Assembly (NCBI GenBank): GCA_026707945.1
Contig: JAPOVV010000110.1
Span: 1-64,000 of the forward strand
DNA length: 64,000 nt
Source of the DNA: Gammaproteobacteria bacterium
GTDB lineage: Bacteria; Pseudomonadota; Gammaproteobacteria; Pseudomonadales; Azotimanducaceae
Reading direction: 5' to 3'
This document shows, in pieces, positions 54,095-63,333 of this stretch (positions are counted from its first letter, which is position 1; each line of letters opens with the position of its first letter). A program made the translations under genes and the position numbers. The notes beneath the pieces were generated by a model. The model saw nothing but the letters and a program-made list of their open reading frames with translations, made no database searches and was not told the origin of the DNA.

Positions 54095-54529
54095 ATGGCA
54101 GTCAATGACCCGTTAGTTTTTATTCGAGAGCAATCCCGCTCGATGTTCCCTGACGGCGTTGTCTCAGGCTCGGTATTAATGTCCAACATCGCCTTCGGCG
54201 CAGCCGCTCTCGGTGCGGGTCACATTGAGATTTGCAATTCCGGGGATTGGTGGTTCGCAGCGAGCGAAACAAATTGGTTAGAACGCGAGCTAACCGAGAG
54301 AACAGGAGTTGAAGACCTATTCAAGTCACGCGTACGCTTTCCGAGACTTGGACCGAGTAGCTTTCGACCTGAACTGTACGTCGGCGCATTCGCTGAGGAC
54401 ATCTATTTAGATTTGGACGGTCGGTATATCGCTATCAAAGGAGAGATTCCTACTACGAAACCGCATGTCGGCGTTGTCCCGCCATGGTGCGTCTACGTCC
54501 TAAGTTGCCGTGTACCACCTTCTAGCTAA
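54095..54529 (+). CDS. Hypothetical protein
   Basis: A protein of about 144 residues from ATG 54095 (MAVNDPLVFIREQSRSMFPDG). It contains FGAAALGAGHIEICNSGDWWFAASETNWL and FAEDIYLDLDGRYIAIKG. No family is recognised and no membrane segment is evident. It follows the DUF1801 gene by 31 bp and overlaps the end of ychF by 4 bp tail to tail. An in-frame upstream start (54041) is possible. Confidence 0.55.
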   Translation: MAVNDPLVFIREQSRSMFPDGVVSGSVLMSNIAFGAAALGAGHIEICNSGDWWFAASETNWLERELTERTGVEDLFKSRVRFPRLGPSSFRPELYVGAFAEDIYLDLDGRYIAIKGEIPTTKPHVGVVPPWCVYVLSCRVPPSS

Positions 54530-55620
54530 ACATTGAACAGGAAGTGCACAACATCTCCGTCGGCGATCTCATATTCCTTACCTTCTGAACGCATCACACC
54601 CGCGTCACGACAACCCGCTTCGCCATCGTGCGCGACATAGGTGTCGTACGATGCGACTTCCGCGCGGATGAAACCTCGTTGAAAATCCGTGTGAATCTTG
54701 CCAGCGGCGGTATGAGCTAAGGCACCAATCGGAATCGTCCACGCGCGAACCTCATCTGGTCCAATAGTGAAGAAGTGATGGAGACCGAGTAACCGATATC
54801 CTGTGCGAATAACACGCGTCAATCCTGGTTCTTCGAGACCAGCCATTGCGAGAAATTCCCCACGTTCATACTCTGTTTCGAGTTGCGCAATTTCGGCTTC
54901 TAGTTTCGAACAGACCACCACGAATTCCGACGCATCTTCCATCGAGTAGTCACGAACCCGATCCGCCAAAATTCCACCTGGCAGCGATCCCTCGTCGACA
55001 TTGGCCACGTACATCACAGGTTTTTCAGTTAAAAACCGGTAATCGCGAACTAGCTGTGCCTCATGTGCGGCGAGATGCATCGCTCGGATCGGTTGGTTTC
55101 GGTCAAGCGAACCCAAGATTTTCTCAAGTACCACAAGTAGCGCTTTGTCGTCTTTCGTACCAACCCTCGCTACCTTGCGAATTTGTGATTCCGCGCGCGA
55201 AGCGGTTTCCAGGTCAGCGAGTACTAACTCAGTGTTGATCGTCTCAATGTCCGATACAGGCGAAACGTCGCCAGAAACATGCGCAACGTTTGGATCCTCA
55301 AAGCACCTTACGACGTGTGCGATCGCGTCCGCTTCTCGAATATGACTTAAGAACCGATTACCGAGTCCTTCTCCTTGTGATGCACCTTCAACGAGCCCCG
55401 CAATGTCCACAAACGACATCGAACTCGGCACCGTCTTAGACATCTTCGCGATTTCAGCTAAACGAGATATCCGATCGTCGGGAACAGGGACGACACCAAG
55501 ATTCGGTTCTACCGTGCAGAACGGGTAGTTTTCTGCACTTACCGAAGATCTAGTCAACGCGTTGAAAAGCGTCGATTTACCCACATTCGGCAAGCCGACG
55601 ATGCCGCATTTAAAGCCCAT
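54526..55620 (-). CDS. ychF: Redox-regulated ATPase/GTPase YchF
   Basis: A protein of 364 residues, the normal length. It contains the P-loop GLPNVGKSTLFNALT, the central NVDEGS(L) in place of the G4 motif (ATP preference), VDIAGLVEGASQGEGLGN (switch II) and the TGS domain at the C-terminus (TIGPDEVRAWTIPIG, FQRGFIRAEVASYDTY). YchF/OLA1 binds ribosomes and prefers ATP. It ends the rplY-pth-ychF run. Confidence 0.95.
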   Translation of the reverse strand: MGFKCGIVGLPNVGKSTLFNALTRSSVSAENYPFCTVEPNLGVVPVPDDRISRLAEIAKMSKTVPSSMSFVDIAGLVEGASQGEGLGNRFLSHIREADAIAHVVRCFEDPNVAHVSGDVSPVSDIETINTELVLADLETASRAESQIRKVARVGTKDDKALLVVLEKILGSLDRNQPIRAMHLAAHEAQLVRDYRFLTEKPVMYVANVDEGSLPGGILADRVRDYSMEDASEFVVVCSKLEAEIAQLETEYERGEFLAMAGLEEPGLTRVIRTGYRLLGLHHFFTIGPDEVRAWTIPIGALAHTAAGKIHTDFQRGFIRAEVASYDTYVAHDGEAGCRDAGVMRSEGKEYEIADGDVVHFLFNV

Positions 55621-55622
55621 GA

Positions 55623-56222
55623 CTACGCGTCGTCAGAGGGTACGGAATTGAGCTTCGTCATCGCCTTCTGCCAATCACCCGTGAACAGCCACCTCAAGAG
55701 TTCATCATCTAAATAGCTGCTCTCTAAGGCGCGTATCCGGTCCGGCTCGGGCATTTTGACTCGCGTAAGGAACCCAACCAAGTCTTTCGAGGATCCTGGA
55801 TGACCGACTCCGATACGCAATCGACCGAAGTCGCGATTGTCACCGATGTGTTTGATCAGACTGCGTAAGCCGTTGTGACCTCCAGCGCCGCCTCCGAACT
55901 TCAGGCGAGTCTGACCGACTTCGAAGGCAACATCGTCGTATGCGAGAAGGGTCTCATCGGGATCGATTCGAAAGTAGCGAAGAAACGGGCCGATTGCTTC
56001 GCCACTCTGGTTCATATACGTAGTTGGAATCAGCAAGCGAACGTCATGACTCAACAGGAGCCCGCGGCCAATTTCCGCGCGTTTAGCGCGATCGTGCTTT
56101 AGCTGGATACCGAAACGTAACGCAAGCGCACGAAGCCAATTCGCACCTATATTGTGTCGCGTTAGCTGATAGGTTTCACCTGGATTACCTAAACCAACCA
56201 ACAACCGAATGGGGGCTGCCAC
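55623..56222 (-). CDS. pth: Peptidyl-tRNA hydrolase
   Basis: A protein of 199 residues. LLVGLGNPGETYQLTRHNIGANW gives the catalytic His (TRHN), with TYMNQSGEAIGPFLRYF, DDVAFEVGQTRLKFGGGAGGHNGLRSL and RIGVGHPG as family signatures. It releases tRNA from peptidyl-tRNA drop-off products. It lies 2 bp before ychF and 8 bp after rplY. Confidence 0.96.
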   Translation of the reverse strand: MAAPIRLLVGLGNPGETYQLTRHNIGANWLRALALRFGIQLKHDRAKRAEIGRGLLLSHDVRLLIPTTYMNQSGEAIGPFLRYFRIDPDETLLAYDDVAFEVGQTRLKFGGGAGGHNGLRSLIKHIGDNRDFGRLRIGVGHPGSSKDLVGFLTRVKMPEPDRIRALESSYLDDELLRWLFTGDWQKAMTKLNSVPSDDA

Positions 56223-56230
56223 ACTGGTCG

Positions 56231-56941
56231 TTATTCTTCCGCAGCCTCGTCTGAGTCCGGCGTTTCTTCATCGCCCTCTGCGATTTCCGCCCCTTCCTCA
56301 TCCAGTGCGAGTTCGTCAGCAGCTTCCTCTTCTTCGACGTCCTCTTCCTGAACACGGACGATCGATACGCTGACGACAGGCACATTTCGGTCTGAGTCGT
56401 CTCCGGTACCCAGGGAAGGTATGGATACACCGGCGGGCAGCGCTAAACCCGATAGATGAACGGCGCTACCAATGTCGATATCCTCCATGTCCACTACGAT
56501 CGCTTCCGGCAGATCCTTCGGCAGACAACTGATCTCAACTTCGACCATATTTCGAGTGATTGTCCCACCGCTCATACGTACACCGATACAGCTCTCTTCG
56601 TTAATGAAGCGGATCGGGACGGAAACTTGAATCTCCTGGTCTTCACGGATACGCAAAAAGTCAATGTGGGTGATGTTTTCCGTAGCTGGATGGCGCTGCA
56701 TATCCCGCACTACAACCTGCTCGGCATGACCGTCCAACTTGAGCTCAATGATCTGCGAGAGAAAGTTTTCGTTCTGCATTGCTTTCAGAAGGACGCGTGT
56801 CGGTAAAGTGATATTCACCGTCTCCTGGCCCGCACCATACAAGACGCCAGGCACTGCATCGTCGATTCGTCGTAACCGGCCAACTGCACCAGAGCCAACC
56901 GATTCGCGCGTCGAAACTTCCAAAGTCAATTGAGTAGCCAA
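56231..56941 (-). CDS. rplY: 50S ribosomal protein L25, CTC/TL5 form
   Basis: A protein of 236 residues: the N-terminal L25 domain (EVSTRESVGSGAVGRLRRIDDAVPGVLYGAG) and the C-terminal TL5 domain to about 190 (PIRFINEESCIGVRMSGGTI, GSAVHLSGLALPAGV). The end is a long acidic tail of Glu and Asp (EEDVEEEEAADELALDEEG), about 40 residues, common in this form. It binds 5S rRNA. Confidence 0.94.
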   Translation of the reverse strand: MATQLTLEVSTRESVGSGAVGRLRRIDDAVPGVLYGAGQETVNITLPTRVLLKAMQNENFLSQIIELKLDGHAEQVVVRDMQRHPATENITHIDFLRIREDQEIQVSVPIRFINEESCIGVRMSGGTITRNMVEVEISCLPKDLPEAIVVDMEDIDIGSAVHLSGLALPAGVSIPSLGTGDDSDRNVPVVSVSIVRVQEEDVEEEEAADELALDEEGAEIAEGDEETPDSDEAAEE

Positions 56942-57005
56942 TTCAAATCTCCTGAACCGAAGGGGCGCACGCGTGCGCTAGGTTCGTGTTGAGTCGATAG
57001 GTAGA

Positions 57006-57959
57006 TCAGACAAACAAGGCACTGACAGATTCGCGCTCACAAACGCGCCGGATGGTTTCCGCCAAGGTAGTGGCCATGCTGAGCTGGTGTATTTTCTCAC
57101 ATTTCTGTGCATCGGCACGAAGTGGGATCGTATCCGTAACGACCAAACTATCCAATTCCGATGCCTCGATACGCTCAACTGCGGGACCGGAGAGCACAGC
57201 GTGAGTGATATAGGACACGACTTTTTTCGCGCCGCGCTCTTTCAGAGCCACAGCAGCATTGCACAACGTACCCGCCGTGTCGACAATATCGTCTACGATG
57301 ATGCAGACGCGACCGTCGATTTCACCGATCACGTTTAACACTTCTGACTCATTCGCTTGTTCACGTCGTTTGTCGATGATCGCTATCTCGGCGTTGCCAA
57401 CACGTTTCGCGACGGCTCGCGCTCGTAAGACTCCCCCGATGTCCGGGCTGACAACCACCATTTGATCGCCGTAGTTTTGCTCGATCACGTGCGGAATCAG
57501 CACCGATGAGCCGTAAACGTTGTCCACTGGAACGTCGTAAAAACCTTGAACCTGATCCGCGTGTAAATCCACGGTGATTAAGCGGTCGATACCCGACAGA
57601 CAGAGCATTTCCGCAACCACCTTTGCACTGATAGGGACTCTCGCCATGGGCGCTCTTCGGTCTTGTCGCGAATATCCCAAATACGGTATCACAGCGGTTA
57701 TACGTTGAGCTGAAGCACGTTTTAACGCATCGACCATGATCATGAATTCCATGAGATAGTCGTTTGTTGGCGCACACGTCGACTGGATTAGAAAAATCTC
57801 GAGTCCGCGCACGTTATCCGTAATCGTGACACTTACTTCGCCGTCACTGAACCGGTTTATGTCCGCGCAACCCGTACGGAAGTTGCCTTCCTTTGCAATT
57901 CGTGAGGCTAGTTGAGGCACCGATGTGCCGCTGAACAGTCTTACTGCCGAGTTATTCAC
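57006..57959 (-). CDS. prs: Ribose-phosphate pyrophosphokinase
   Basis: About 317 residues. [23 protein letters not shown] is the N-terminus, then [55 protein letters not shown] and [12 protein letters not shown], the PRPP-binding loop. It makes PRPP for nucleotides and histidine or tryptophan. The start is GTG 57959, since the longer open frame runs into the tRNA. It is preceded on the same strand by the tRNA-Gln gene, 23 bp away, so they may share a transcript. Confidence 0.96.
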   Translation of the reverse strand: MNNSAVRLFSGTSVPQLASRIAKEGNFRTGCADINRFSDGEVSVTITDNVRGLEIFLIQSTCAPTNDYLMEFMIMVDALKRASAQRITAVIPYLGYSRQDRRAPMARVPISAKVVAEMLCLSGIDRLITVDLHADQVQGFYDVPVDNVYGSSVLIPHVIEQNYGDQMVVVSPDIGGVLRARAVAKRVGNAEIAIIDKRREQANESEVLNVIGEIDGRVCIIVDDIVDTAGTLCNAAVALKERGAKKVVSYITHAVLSGPAVERIEASELDSLVVTDTIPLRADAQKCEKIHQLSMATTLAETIRRVCERESVSALFV

Positions 57960-57982
57960 AAGTCGAGTTCCGGTGTGGTAGC

Positions 57983-58057
57983 TGGCTGGGGTGGCAGGGA
58001 TCGAACCTGCGCATGGTGGGATCAAAACCCACTGCCTTACCGCTTGGCTACACCCCA
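57983..58057 (-). tRNA. tRNA-Gln (TTG)
   Basis: A 75-nt tRNA on the minus strand. Acceptor TGGGGTG pairs with CACCCCA, discriminator G and CCA encoded; anticodon loop TTTTGAT gives anticodon TTG; T-arm CAGGTTCGATCCCTG. It sits between lolB and prs as in several gammaproteobacteria. Confidence 0.95.
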
Positions 58058-58126
58058 AAAACAGTCAAGGCGCGAATTGTAAATTTGTGATTGATGGATT
58101 ACACGATTTATCTGCATTACGTTAAG

Positions 58127-58714
58127 TTACTTCTCATTTAGACGCCACTTATCGCATAGCACGAGAACCTCGCCGGCGTCGCTATTCAGTCGCATTTTCT
58201 TACAGACACACTCACCGTCTACCAGTTGAATGTCTTCTACCGCAACTTCAATACCCTCTAAAGACCATTCGTCAAATACCTTTGGTTGATTCACGCCAAG
58301 AGGCAGTAACCGTAGCCACAATCCGAAATCTGCACCTACCTGCCACACGTTAGACGGAATCTCCGCTGGTAGATCATCCGGTTGCAACTCCACGATTCGA
58401 CCACGTCGATCTTCAATGGTGACGTATTCGTGACCGAGGACAACCTTTGCCCGATTAATTCCCAACGGCCCCCATACCTGTATTTGTGTACTGGAACCGT
58501 CGTACGCTAAGTGAAAATCGAGTCGTAAAATTGAGTTTTCGGCTTCGATCCTCATACGACCGACAAGGTCAAATTGACTGCCGACAGGGGGAACGTCGGG
58601 ACCAATGAGCGCGGTACAACCTACCGAGACAGCGCTCAAGACCAGACTCGCACATCGAATAGTCCTGACGACAAACATCCGAAACTCGCGTAAAAATCTG
58701 TTTAGTCTGAGCAT
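58127..58714 (-). CDS. lolB: Outer-membrane lipoprotein LolB
   Basis: About 195 residues. It has a signal peptide with lipobox SVGC (VLSAVSVGCTAL) and then a LolB-like beta-sandwich: FDLVGRMRIEAENSILRLDFHLAYDG, WGPLGINRAKVVLG, and WQVGADFGLWLRLLPLGVNQP. LolB receives lipoproteins from LolA and inserts them into the outer membrane. The product is divergent from E. coli LolB, so position between hemA and prs/tRNA carries weight. Start alternatives are ATG 58675 and ATG 58753; the last would abut hemA. Confidence 0.8.
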   Translation of the reverse strand: MLRLNRFLREFRMFVVRTIRCASLVLSAVSVGCTALIGPDVPPVGSQFDLVGRMRIEAENSILRLDFHLAYDGSSTQIQVWGPLGINRAKVVLGHEYVTIEDRRGRIVELQPDDLPAEIPSNVWQVGADFGLWLRLLPLGVNQPKVFDEWSLEGIEVAVEDIQLVDGECVCKKMRLNSDAGEVLVLCDKWRLNEK

Positions 58715-58753
58715 GTCGGCAAATTCGCCAAATCTAACACCGCATAGCACCAT

Positions 58754-60010
58754 ATGCCGATCTTAATTCTCGGACTGAATCACCAATCAACCACGTTAGA
58801 CATGCGTGGTCGCTTGACGATTTCCCCCGATCAGCTTCAAAGTGCACTCCGCGACCTTCAACAGCAGTTACCCGATCTCAGCGAAGCGGCGATTCTATCG
58901 ACATGTAATCGGGTCGAAATACATGGATTTTCATATTCTGCCGACGCCGAGCCAATCCTAAACTGGCTTGCTAAATCCAAAGGAGTGCCGTTATCCGAAT
59001 TCCGCGAATCGACCTACTACCATGTTGGCAATACCGCTGCTACGCACGCGATGCGTGTCGCCTCAGGTCTCGATTCCCAGATCCTCGGTGAACCTCAAAT
59101 TCAAGGTCAGTTCAAAATGGCATATCGCAACGCACGAGAGTGTGGGGCGTTGGGTACAGAACTAAGTCTGCTTGAGGACTTTACGCTACAGACCGCCAAA
59201 CGAATTCGAACGGAAACCCAGATTGGGGCGGAACCGGTCAGTGTTGCATATGCGACGATTACTATGGCGAAACAGATATTCGCCGACTTTCAGCACGCAC
59301 AAATCTTGCTCATCGGTGCCGGGTCGAACATTCGTCTAATCGCAGAGTACTTAAAAGATGAAGGCGCAACTCATTTCACAATCGCCAATCGAACCCGTGC
59401 GAACGCCGAGAAGCTAGCACCATCTTTAGACGCTAGCGTAATCGAGATAGATGAAGTACAACACCAACTCAGCAAGTTCGACATGGTTGTCAGCTCAACC
59501 GGAAGCGCTGAACCTGTAGTGACTGCCATCATGCTAGAACAAGCCACCAAGCTGCGGCGCCATCGCGCGATGTTTGTGGCGGACCTCGGCGTGCCGCGCG
59601 ACGTCGAGGCGTCCGCAGGTGATATCAATGAGATATACCTTTTTACGGTGGATGACTTATCAAAAATCATCACGCAAAGTCTCGCCAAACGTCAAGAATT
59701 GACGGTTGTCGCAGAAAGAATGGTTGCGGAAGGGGTTACATGTTATCTGCAAAAGCGTCGGGTTCAACTCGAATCGTCTCTCTTGACAAACTACCGGACA
59801 CAAGTAGATGCGATCCGTCAGTCAGTTCTCAATTCAGCGACTAAGAAGCTTGAAGCTGGCGAGCCTCCTGCTGACGTTTTGGCCAAGCTTGCGCATGATT
59901 TGACGAATCAGCTAGCGCATAAACCGACGATTTCGATTCGCCAAGCCTCAGCGACAGGCAACGAAGCCTTTCTAAACTTGCTGAAAGATATTTACGAACT
60001 CGAAAACTGA
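58754..60010 (+). CDS. hemA: Glutamyl-tRNA reductase
   Basis: A protein of 418 residues. ILGLNHQSTTLDMRGRL, the catalytic LSTCNRVEIHG (Cys51), GLDSQILGEPQIQGQFK, and LLIGAGSNIRLIAEYLKDEGA in the NADPH-binding domain are diagnostic. The C-terminal dimerisation domain follows to the end. The enzyme makes glutamate-1-semialdehyde, the first step of tetrapyrrole synthesis. It leads the hemA-prfA-prmC-moeB operon and faces lolB across almost no spacer. Confidence 0.96.
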   Translation: MPILILGLNHQSTTLDMRGRLTISPDQLQSALRDLQQQLPDLSEAAILSTCNRVEIHGFSYSADAEPILNWLAKSKGVPLSEFRESTYYHVGNTAATHAMRVASGLDSQILGEPQIQGQFKMAYRNARECGALGTELSLLEDFTLQTAKRIRTETQIGAEPVSVAYATITMAKQIFADFQHAQILLIGAGSNIRLIAEYLKDEGATHFTIANRTRANAEKLAPSLDASVIEIDEVQHQLSKFDMVVSSTGSAEPVVTAIMLEQATKLRRHRAMFVADLGVPRDVEASAGDINEIYLFTVDDLSKIITQSLAKRQELTVVAERMVAEGVTCYLQKRRVQLESSLLTNYRTQVDAIRQSVLNSATKKLEAGEPPADVLAKLAHDLTNQLAHKPTISIRQASATGNEAFLNLLKDIYELEN

Positions 60011-60019
60011 GAATCTAGC

Positions 60020-61132
60020 ATGAGCCTTTCTGACAGTCTCACTGACAAGCTCGCACAGATTCGGGATCGACACGAAGAGCTTGGCCGTTTACTCTCGGAA
60101 CCTGAGATCGTGTCCGATCGAGAGCAATTTCCGAAACTATCTCGCGAATACAGTGAGCTAGAACCTATCGTTCACGCGTACGAGAAATATGTGGCGCAAC
60201 TTGAAGACCTCGCGCAAGCAAATGAACTGGCGGATGAGGAAGACGAGGATTTGCGTGAACTCGCGACCGAAACGATCAAAGAGTTGACTCCAACGATCGA
60301 CGCGCAAGTCGAAGTGCTGCAGCGTCTTCTACTTCCGAAAGACCCAAACGACGACGCAAATGTATTTTTGGAAATTCGCGCTGGAACAGGCGGCGATGAA
60401 GCCGGATTGTTTTCAGCGGATTTGTACAACATGTATTTGGCATATGCCAATGCCAACGGTTGGACAACCGAGACGATCAGTGCGAGTCCGACCGGAATTG
60501 GAGGTTACAAGCAAGTGATCGTCCGCTTAGACGGACGAGACGCGTTTAGCAAGCTCAAATTCGAATCTGGAGCGCATCGGGTTCAGCGGGTACCAAAGAC
60601 GGAATCGCAAGGTCGAATCCACACGTCAGCATGCACCGTCGCGGTCATGCCGGAAAGCTCGGATGACGTTGAGATAGACATCGACAAATCAGAACTTCGA
60701 ATCGACACCTTTCGAGCATCAGGCGCGGGTGGACAGCATGTCAATAAAACTGACTCGGCTGTTCGTATTACGCATTTGCCGACTGGCGTCGTTGCTGAGT
60801 GCCAACAGGAGCGATCGCAAATCCAGAACCGGGAAAAGGCGATGAATCTCTTAATTACGAAGTTGAAAGATGCAGAGCTTTCCGAACGACGTCAGCAGGA
60901 AGCTTCCGAACGCAAGGCACAAGTTGGTTCTGGGGATCGTTCCGAACGAATTCGAACTTACAACTATCCTCAAGGTCGGATAACCGACCATCGCATCAAT
61001 CTCACGCTCTATAAATTAGATGAAGTTCTTTCCGGTGAGCTCGACCAAATCATCGAACCGCTAACGTTGGATTTTGAAGCAGAGCAACTACGTGAGCTGA
61101 AATCAGCAAACGGTGACCCTGCGCCCAACTAA
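60020..61132 (+). CDS. prfA: Peptide chain release factor 1
   Basis: A protein of 370 residues. It has the GGQ motif in [16 protein letters not shown], which needs methylation by PrmC, and the RF1 tripeptide region [15 protein letters not shown], where Pro-Lys-Thr fits PxT. RF1 recognises UAA and UAG. RF1 does not compete at UGA, which is relevant to the candidate Sec codon at 3206. prmC overlaps its stop by one base. Confidence 0.96.
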   Translation: MSLSDSLTDKLAQIRDRHEELGRLLSEPEIVSDREQFPKLSREYSELEPIVHAYEKYVAQLEDLAQANELADEEDEDLRELATETIKELTPTIDAQVEVLQRLLLPKDPNDDANVFLEIRAGTGGDEAGLFSADLYNMYLAYANANGWTTETISASPTGIGGYKQVIVRLDGRDAFSKLKFESGAHRVQRVPKTESQGRIHTSACTVAVMPESSDDVEIDIDKSELRIDTFRASGAGGQHVNKTDSAVRITHLPTGVVAECQQERSQIQNREKAMNLLITKLKDAELSERRQQEASERKAQVGSGDRSERIRTYNYPQGRITDHRINLTLYKLDEVLSGELDQIIEPLTLDFEAEQLRELKSANGDPAPN

Positions 61133-61950
61133 TGTTGGAACCAACATCGGCTACTTTGGGATCATGGTTTGCGTTCGCGCGGAACCATCTCGATGATGCC
61201 GATGCACGTGCACTATCTGAAGCCGCCTTTGGAGTGAATTACAGCCAATTGATCGCTGGTACGGAAATACCCGTGCCCAATTCTCAGATCGAACTGCTTC
61301 GCAATTTCGTTCGCCGTCGTTTAGACGGTGAACCAGTCGCGTACATCGTCGGTACAAGAGGATTTTGGCGTCGCGAGTTCTGCGTTTCGCCGGACACATT
61401 GATCCCGCGACCAGAAACCGAAACACTGATTGAAACGGTTTTGCCCTTCTTGACGAGTGAATCGCGAGTCTTGGATGTAGGTACCGGTAGCGGCGCTTTA
61501 GGTCTAACGATTGCGCTTGAAACAGGCGCTCGCGTTTTGATGACAGACGTCTCCTGCGGTGCTCTAAACGTAGCGGCACAAAACGCTGAGGAATTAAAAA
61601 TCGACGTTCAACTACGTAAATCTAATTGGTACGACAACGTTGACGGCGCTTTCGATTGCATCGTATCTAATCCACCCTACGTTGCCTCGAGCGACAAACA
61701 TCTGCAAAACGGTGATCTGCTATCTGAACCCCTCATTGCACTAGATGGTGGTATCGACGGTCTCGATGCACTCCGGATTGTCGTAGGCGGCGCTTCCGCG
61801 TATCTTCGGCAAGGGGGTCGGCTCGCAGTAGAGCATGGTTATGACCAAGCGGAAGCTGTATACACGCTATTTCAAGCTGCTGGTTTCCAATGTATCGCCC
61901 TGGTACGCGATCTAAACCATCAACCACGCGTTACGCATGGCGTGCTGTGA
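61132..61950 (+). CDS. prmC: Release factor glutamine methyltransferase
   Basis: A protein of 272 residues. The substrate-recognition helical domain (about 1-75) ends in GEPVAYIVGTRGFWRREFCVSPDTLIPRPETE; SAM binding VLDVGTGSGALGLTIA follows, then SNPPYVAS, the catalytic NPPY. It methylates the Gln of GGQ in release factors. The start ATG overlaps the prfA stop. Confidence 0.95.
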   Translation: MLEPTSATLGSWFAFARNHLDDADARALSEAAFGVNYSQLIAGTEIPVPNSQIELLRNFVRRRLDGEPVAYIVGTRGFWRREFCVSPDTLIPRPETETLIETVLPFLTSESRVLDVGTGSGALGLTIALETGARVLMTDVSCGALNVAAQNAEELKIDVQLRKSNWYDNVDGAFDCIVSNPPYVASSDKHLQNGDLLSEPLIALDGGIDGLDALRIVVGGASAYLRQGGRLAVEHGYDQAEAVYTLFQAAGFQCIALVRDLNHQPRVTHGVL

Positions 61951-62702
61951 TGACTGACGACGAGCTGCTCCGATATAGTCGACAGATCATGCTGCCGGAT
62001 GTAGATATCGAAGGTCAGGAAAAAATCTGCGCCGGGCGCGTAGCCATCATCGGACTAGGAGGCTTAGGCGCACCCGCAGCGATATACCTTGCCAGTTCAG
62101 GCGTCGGTAGTCTCACACTCGTTGACGACGACGATGTGGAAATATCGAACCTTCAACGACAGATCATTCACACAGAAGATTCGCTCAATTCGCCGAAGGT
62201 GCTGTCGGGAAAGGTCGCTATCGAAAGACTGAATAGCAGAACGAACGTCGAGATCATTGATCGTCGCGTAGACGAAGATGAAATGGCAGCGTTAGCCTCT
62301 CGTGTTGACGTGATGCTGGATGCGACCGACAACTTTACAACTCGCTACGCTCTGAATCGAGCTTGTCTTCGCACCAAGACGCCGCTCGTCTCTGGCGCAG
62401 CGATTCGAATGGAAGGTCAGATTAGCGTGTTCGATCCCAGACACGACGACTCGCCTTGTTATCAATGCCTCTACCGCGATGGTCTAGATGAAGCCCTTAA
62501 CTGCGCGGAGAACGGCGTACTAGCCCCGATGGTCGGAATCATCGGTACGATGCAAGCCATGGAAGTACTTAAGCTCCTAGGTGAATTCGGAGAATCCTTG
62601 GTCGGAAAAGTAATCTACTTCGACGCTAAAACCATGCAGATTCGATCGTTCAAGCTCAATAGAGATCCGAATTGTGTCGCCTGTAGCTCGACTTCAGCGT
62701 AA
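61950..62702 (+). CDS. moeB: Molybdopterin-synthase adenylyltransferase MoeB/ThiF-like
   Basis: About 250 residues. ELLRYSRQIMLPDVDIEGQEKI and IIGLGGLGAPAAIYLASSGVG are the E1-like ATP-binding region, with DDDDVEISNLQRQIIH and DNFTTRYALNRACL. CYQCLYR and CVACSS are the two zinc-binding CxxC pairs. It adenylates the C-terminal Gly of MoaD or ThiS. The start is ATG 61950, overlapping the prmC stop (TGATG). Confidence 0.93.
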   Translation: MTDDELLRYSRQIMLPDVDIEGQEKICAGRVAIIGLGGLGAPAAIYLASSGVGSLTLVDDDDVEISNLQRQIIHTEDSLNSPKVLSGKVAIERLNSRTNVEIIDRRVDEDEMAALASRVDVMLDATDNFTTRYALNRACLRTKTPLVSGAAIRMEGQISVFDPRHDDSPCYQCLYRDGLDEALNCAENGVLAPMVGIIGTMQAMEVLKLLGEFGESLVGKVIYFDAKTMQIRSFKLNRDPNCVACSSTSA

Positions 62703-62703
62703 T

Positions 62704-63333
62704 TTAGTTCGCCGACTTCAAATTTGTCTCCGACTTAAACAAAGCACAAAAAGACGCTTCGAAAGCTCGCCGTGCTTTCGTCAAGTTGGCGTTTGGCGCT
62801 AGGTCGATCAGTTGGGTCACAGTCATTCCCGGAATACCACAAGGATCAATGCTGTTAAAAGGTCCAAGATCCATGTCGACATTGAGACTAATACCGTGAT
62901 AAGAACAGGCGCGCCGTACACGTAGCCCGAGCGAACCGATTTTTCGCCCAGCCACGTAAATACCAGGATGCCCTGATAAACGGGTGGCTCGCACCCCAAA
63001 CTCGCCGACCGTATCAATCATGGCCTGTTCGAGCAAGCACACAAAATCATGGACAGAGACACGGGCACGTTTTAGGTCTACTAGCGTGTATCCGACAACC
63101 TGTCCAGGACCGTGGTACGTAATCTGACCACCGCGGTCAGTATGAACAACCGGTATGTCCGGCTCAAGGAACAGGTGCTCTTGTTTCCCAGCTTGACCGA
63201 GGGTGAAGACGGGTGGGTGCTCGGTCAACCACAGTTCGTCCTCTGTTTTCTCTGTACGAGTGGCGGTGAACTCCCGCATGCGTTCCCAAGTCTGCAGGTA
63301 GTCGGTTTCCCCTAAATCTCTAACTTTCAGCAT
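62704..63333 (-). CDS. lipB: Octanoyl-[acyl-carrier-protein]:protein octanoyltransferase
   Basis: A protein of about 209 residues. It contains WERMREFTATR, VFTLGQAGKQEH, the active-site TDRGGQITYHGPGQVVGY, YVAGRKIGSLGLRVRRACSYHGISLNVD, and DPCGIPGMTVTQL with the catalytic Cys. It transfers octanoyl from ACP to lipoate-dependent enzymes. ATG 63333 begins MLKVRDLGETDYLQTW; upstream open frame residues are not part of the family. It overlaps the end of dacA by 14 bp. There is no ybeD between dacA and lipB. Confidence 0.94.
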   Translation of the reverse strand: MLKVRDLGETDYLQTWERMREFTATRTEKTEDELWLTEHPPVFTLGQAGKQEHLFLEPDIPVVHTDRGGQITYHGPGQVVGYTLVDLKRARVSVHDFVCLLEQAMIDTVGEFGVRATRLSGHPGIYVAGRKIGSLGLRVRRACSYHGISLNVDMDLGPFNSIDPCGIPGMTVTQLIDLAPNANLTKARRAFEASFCALFKSETNLKSAN

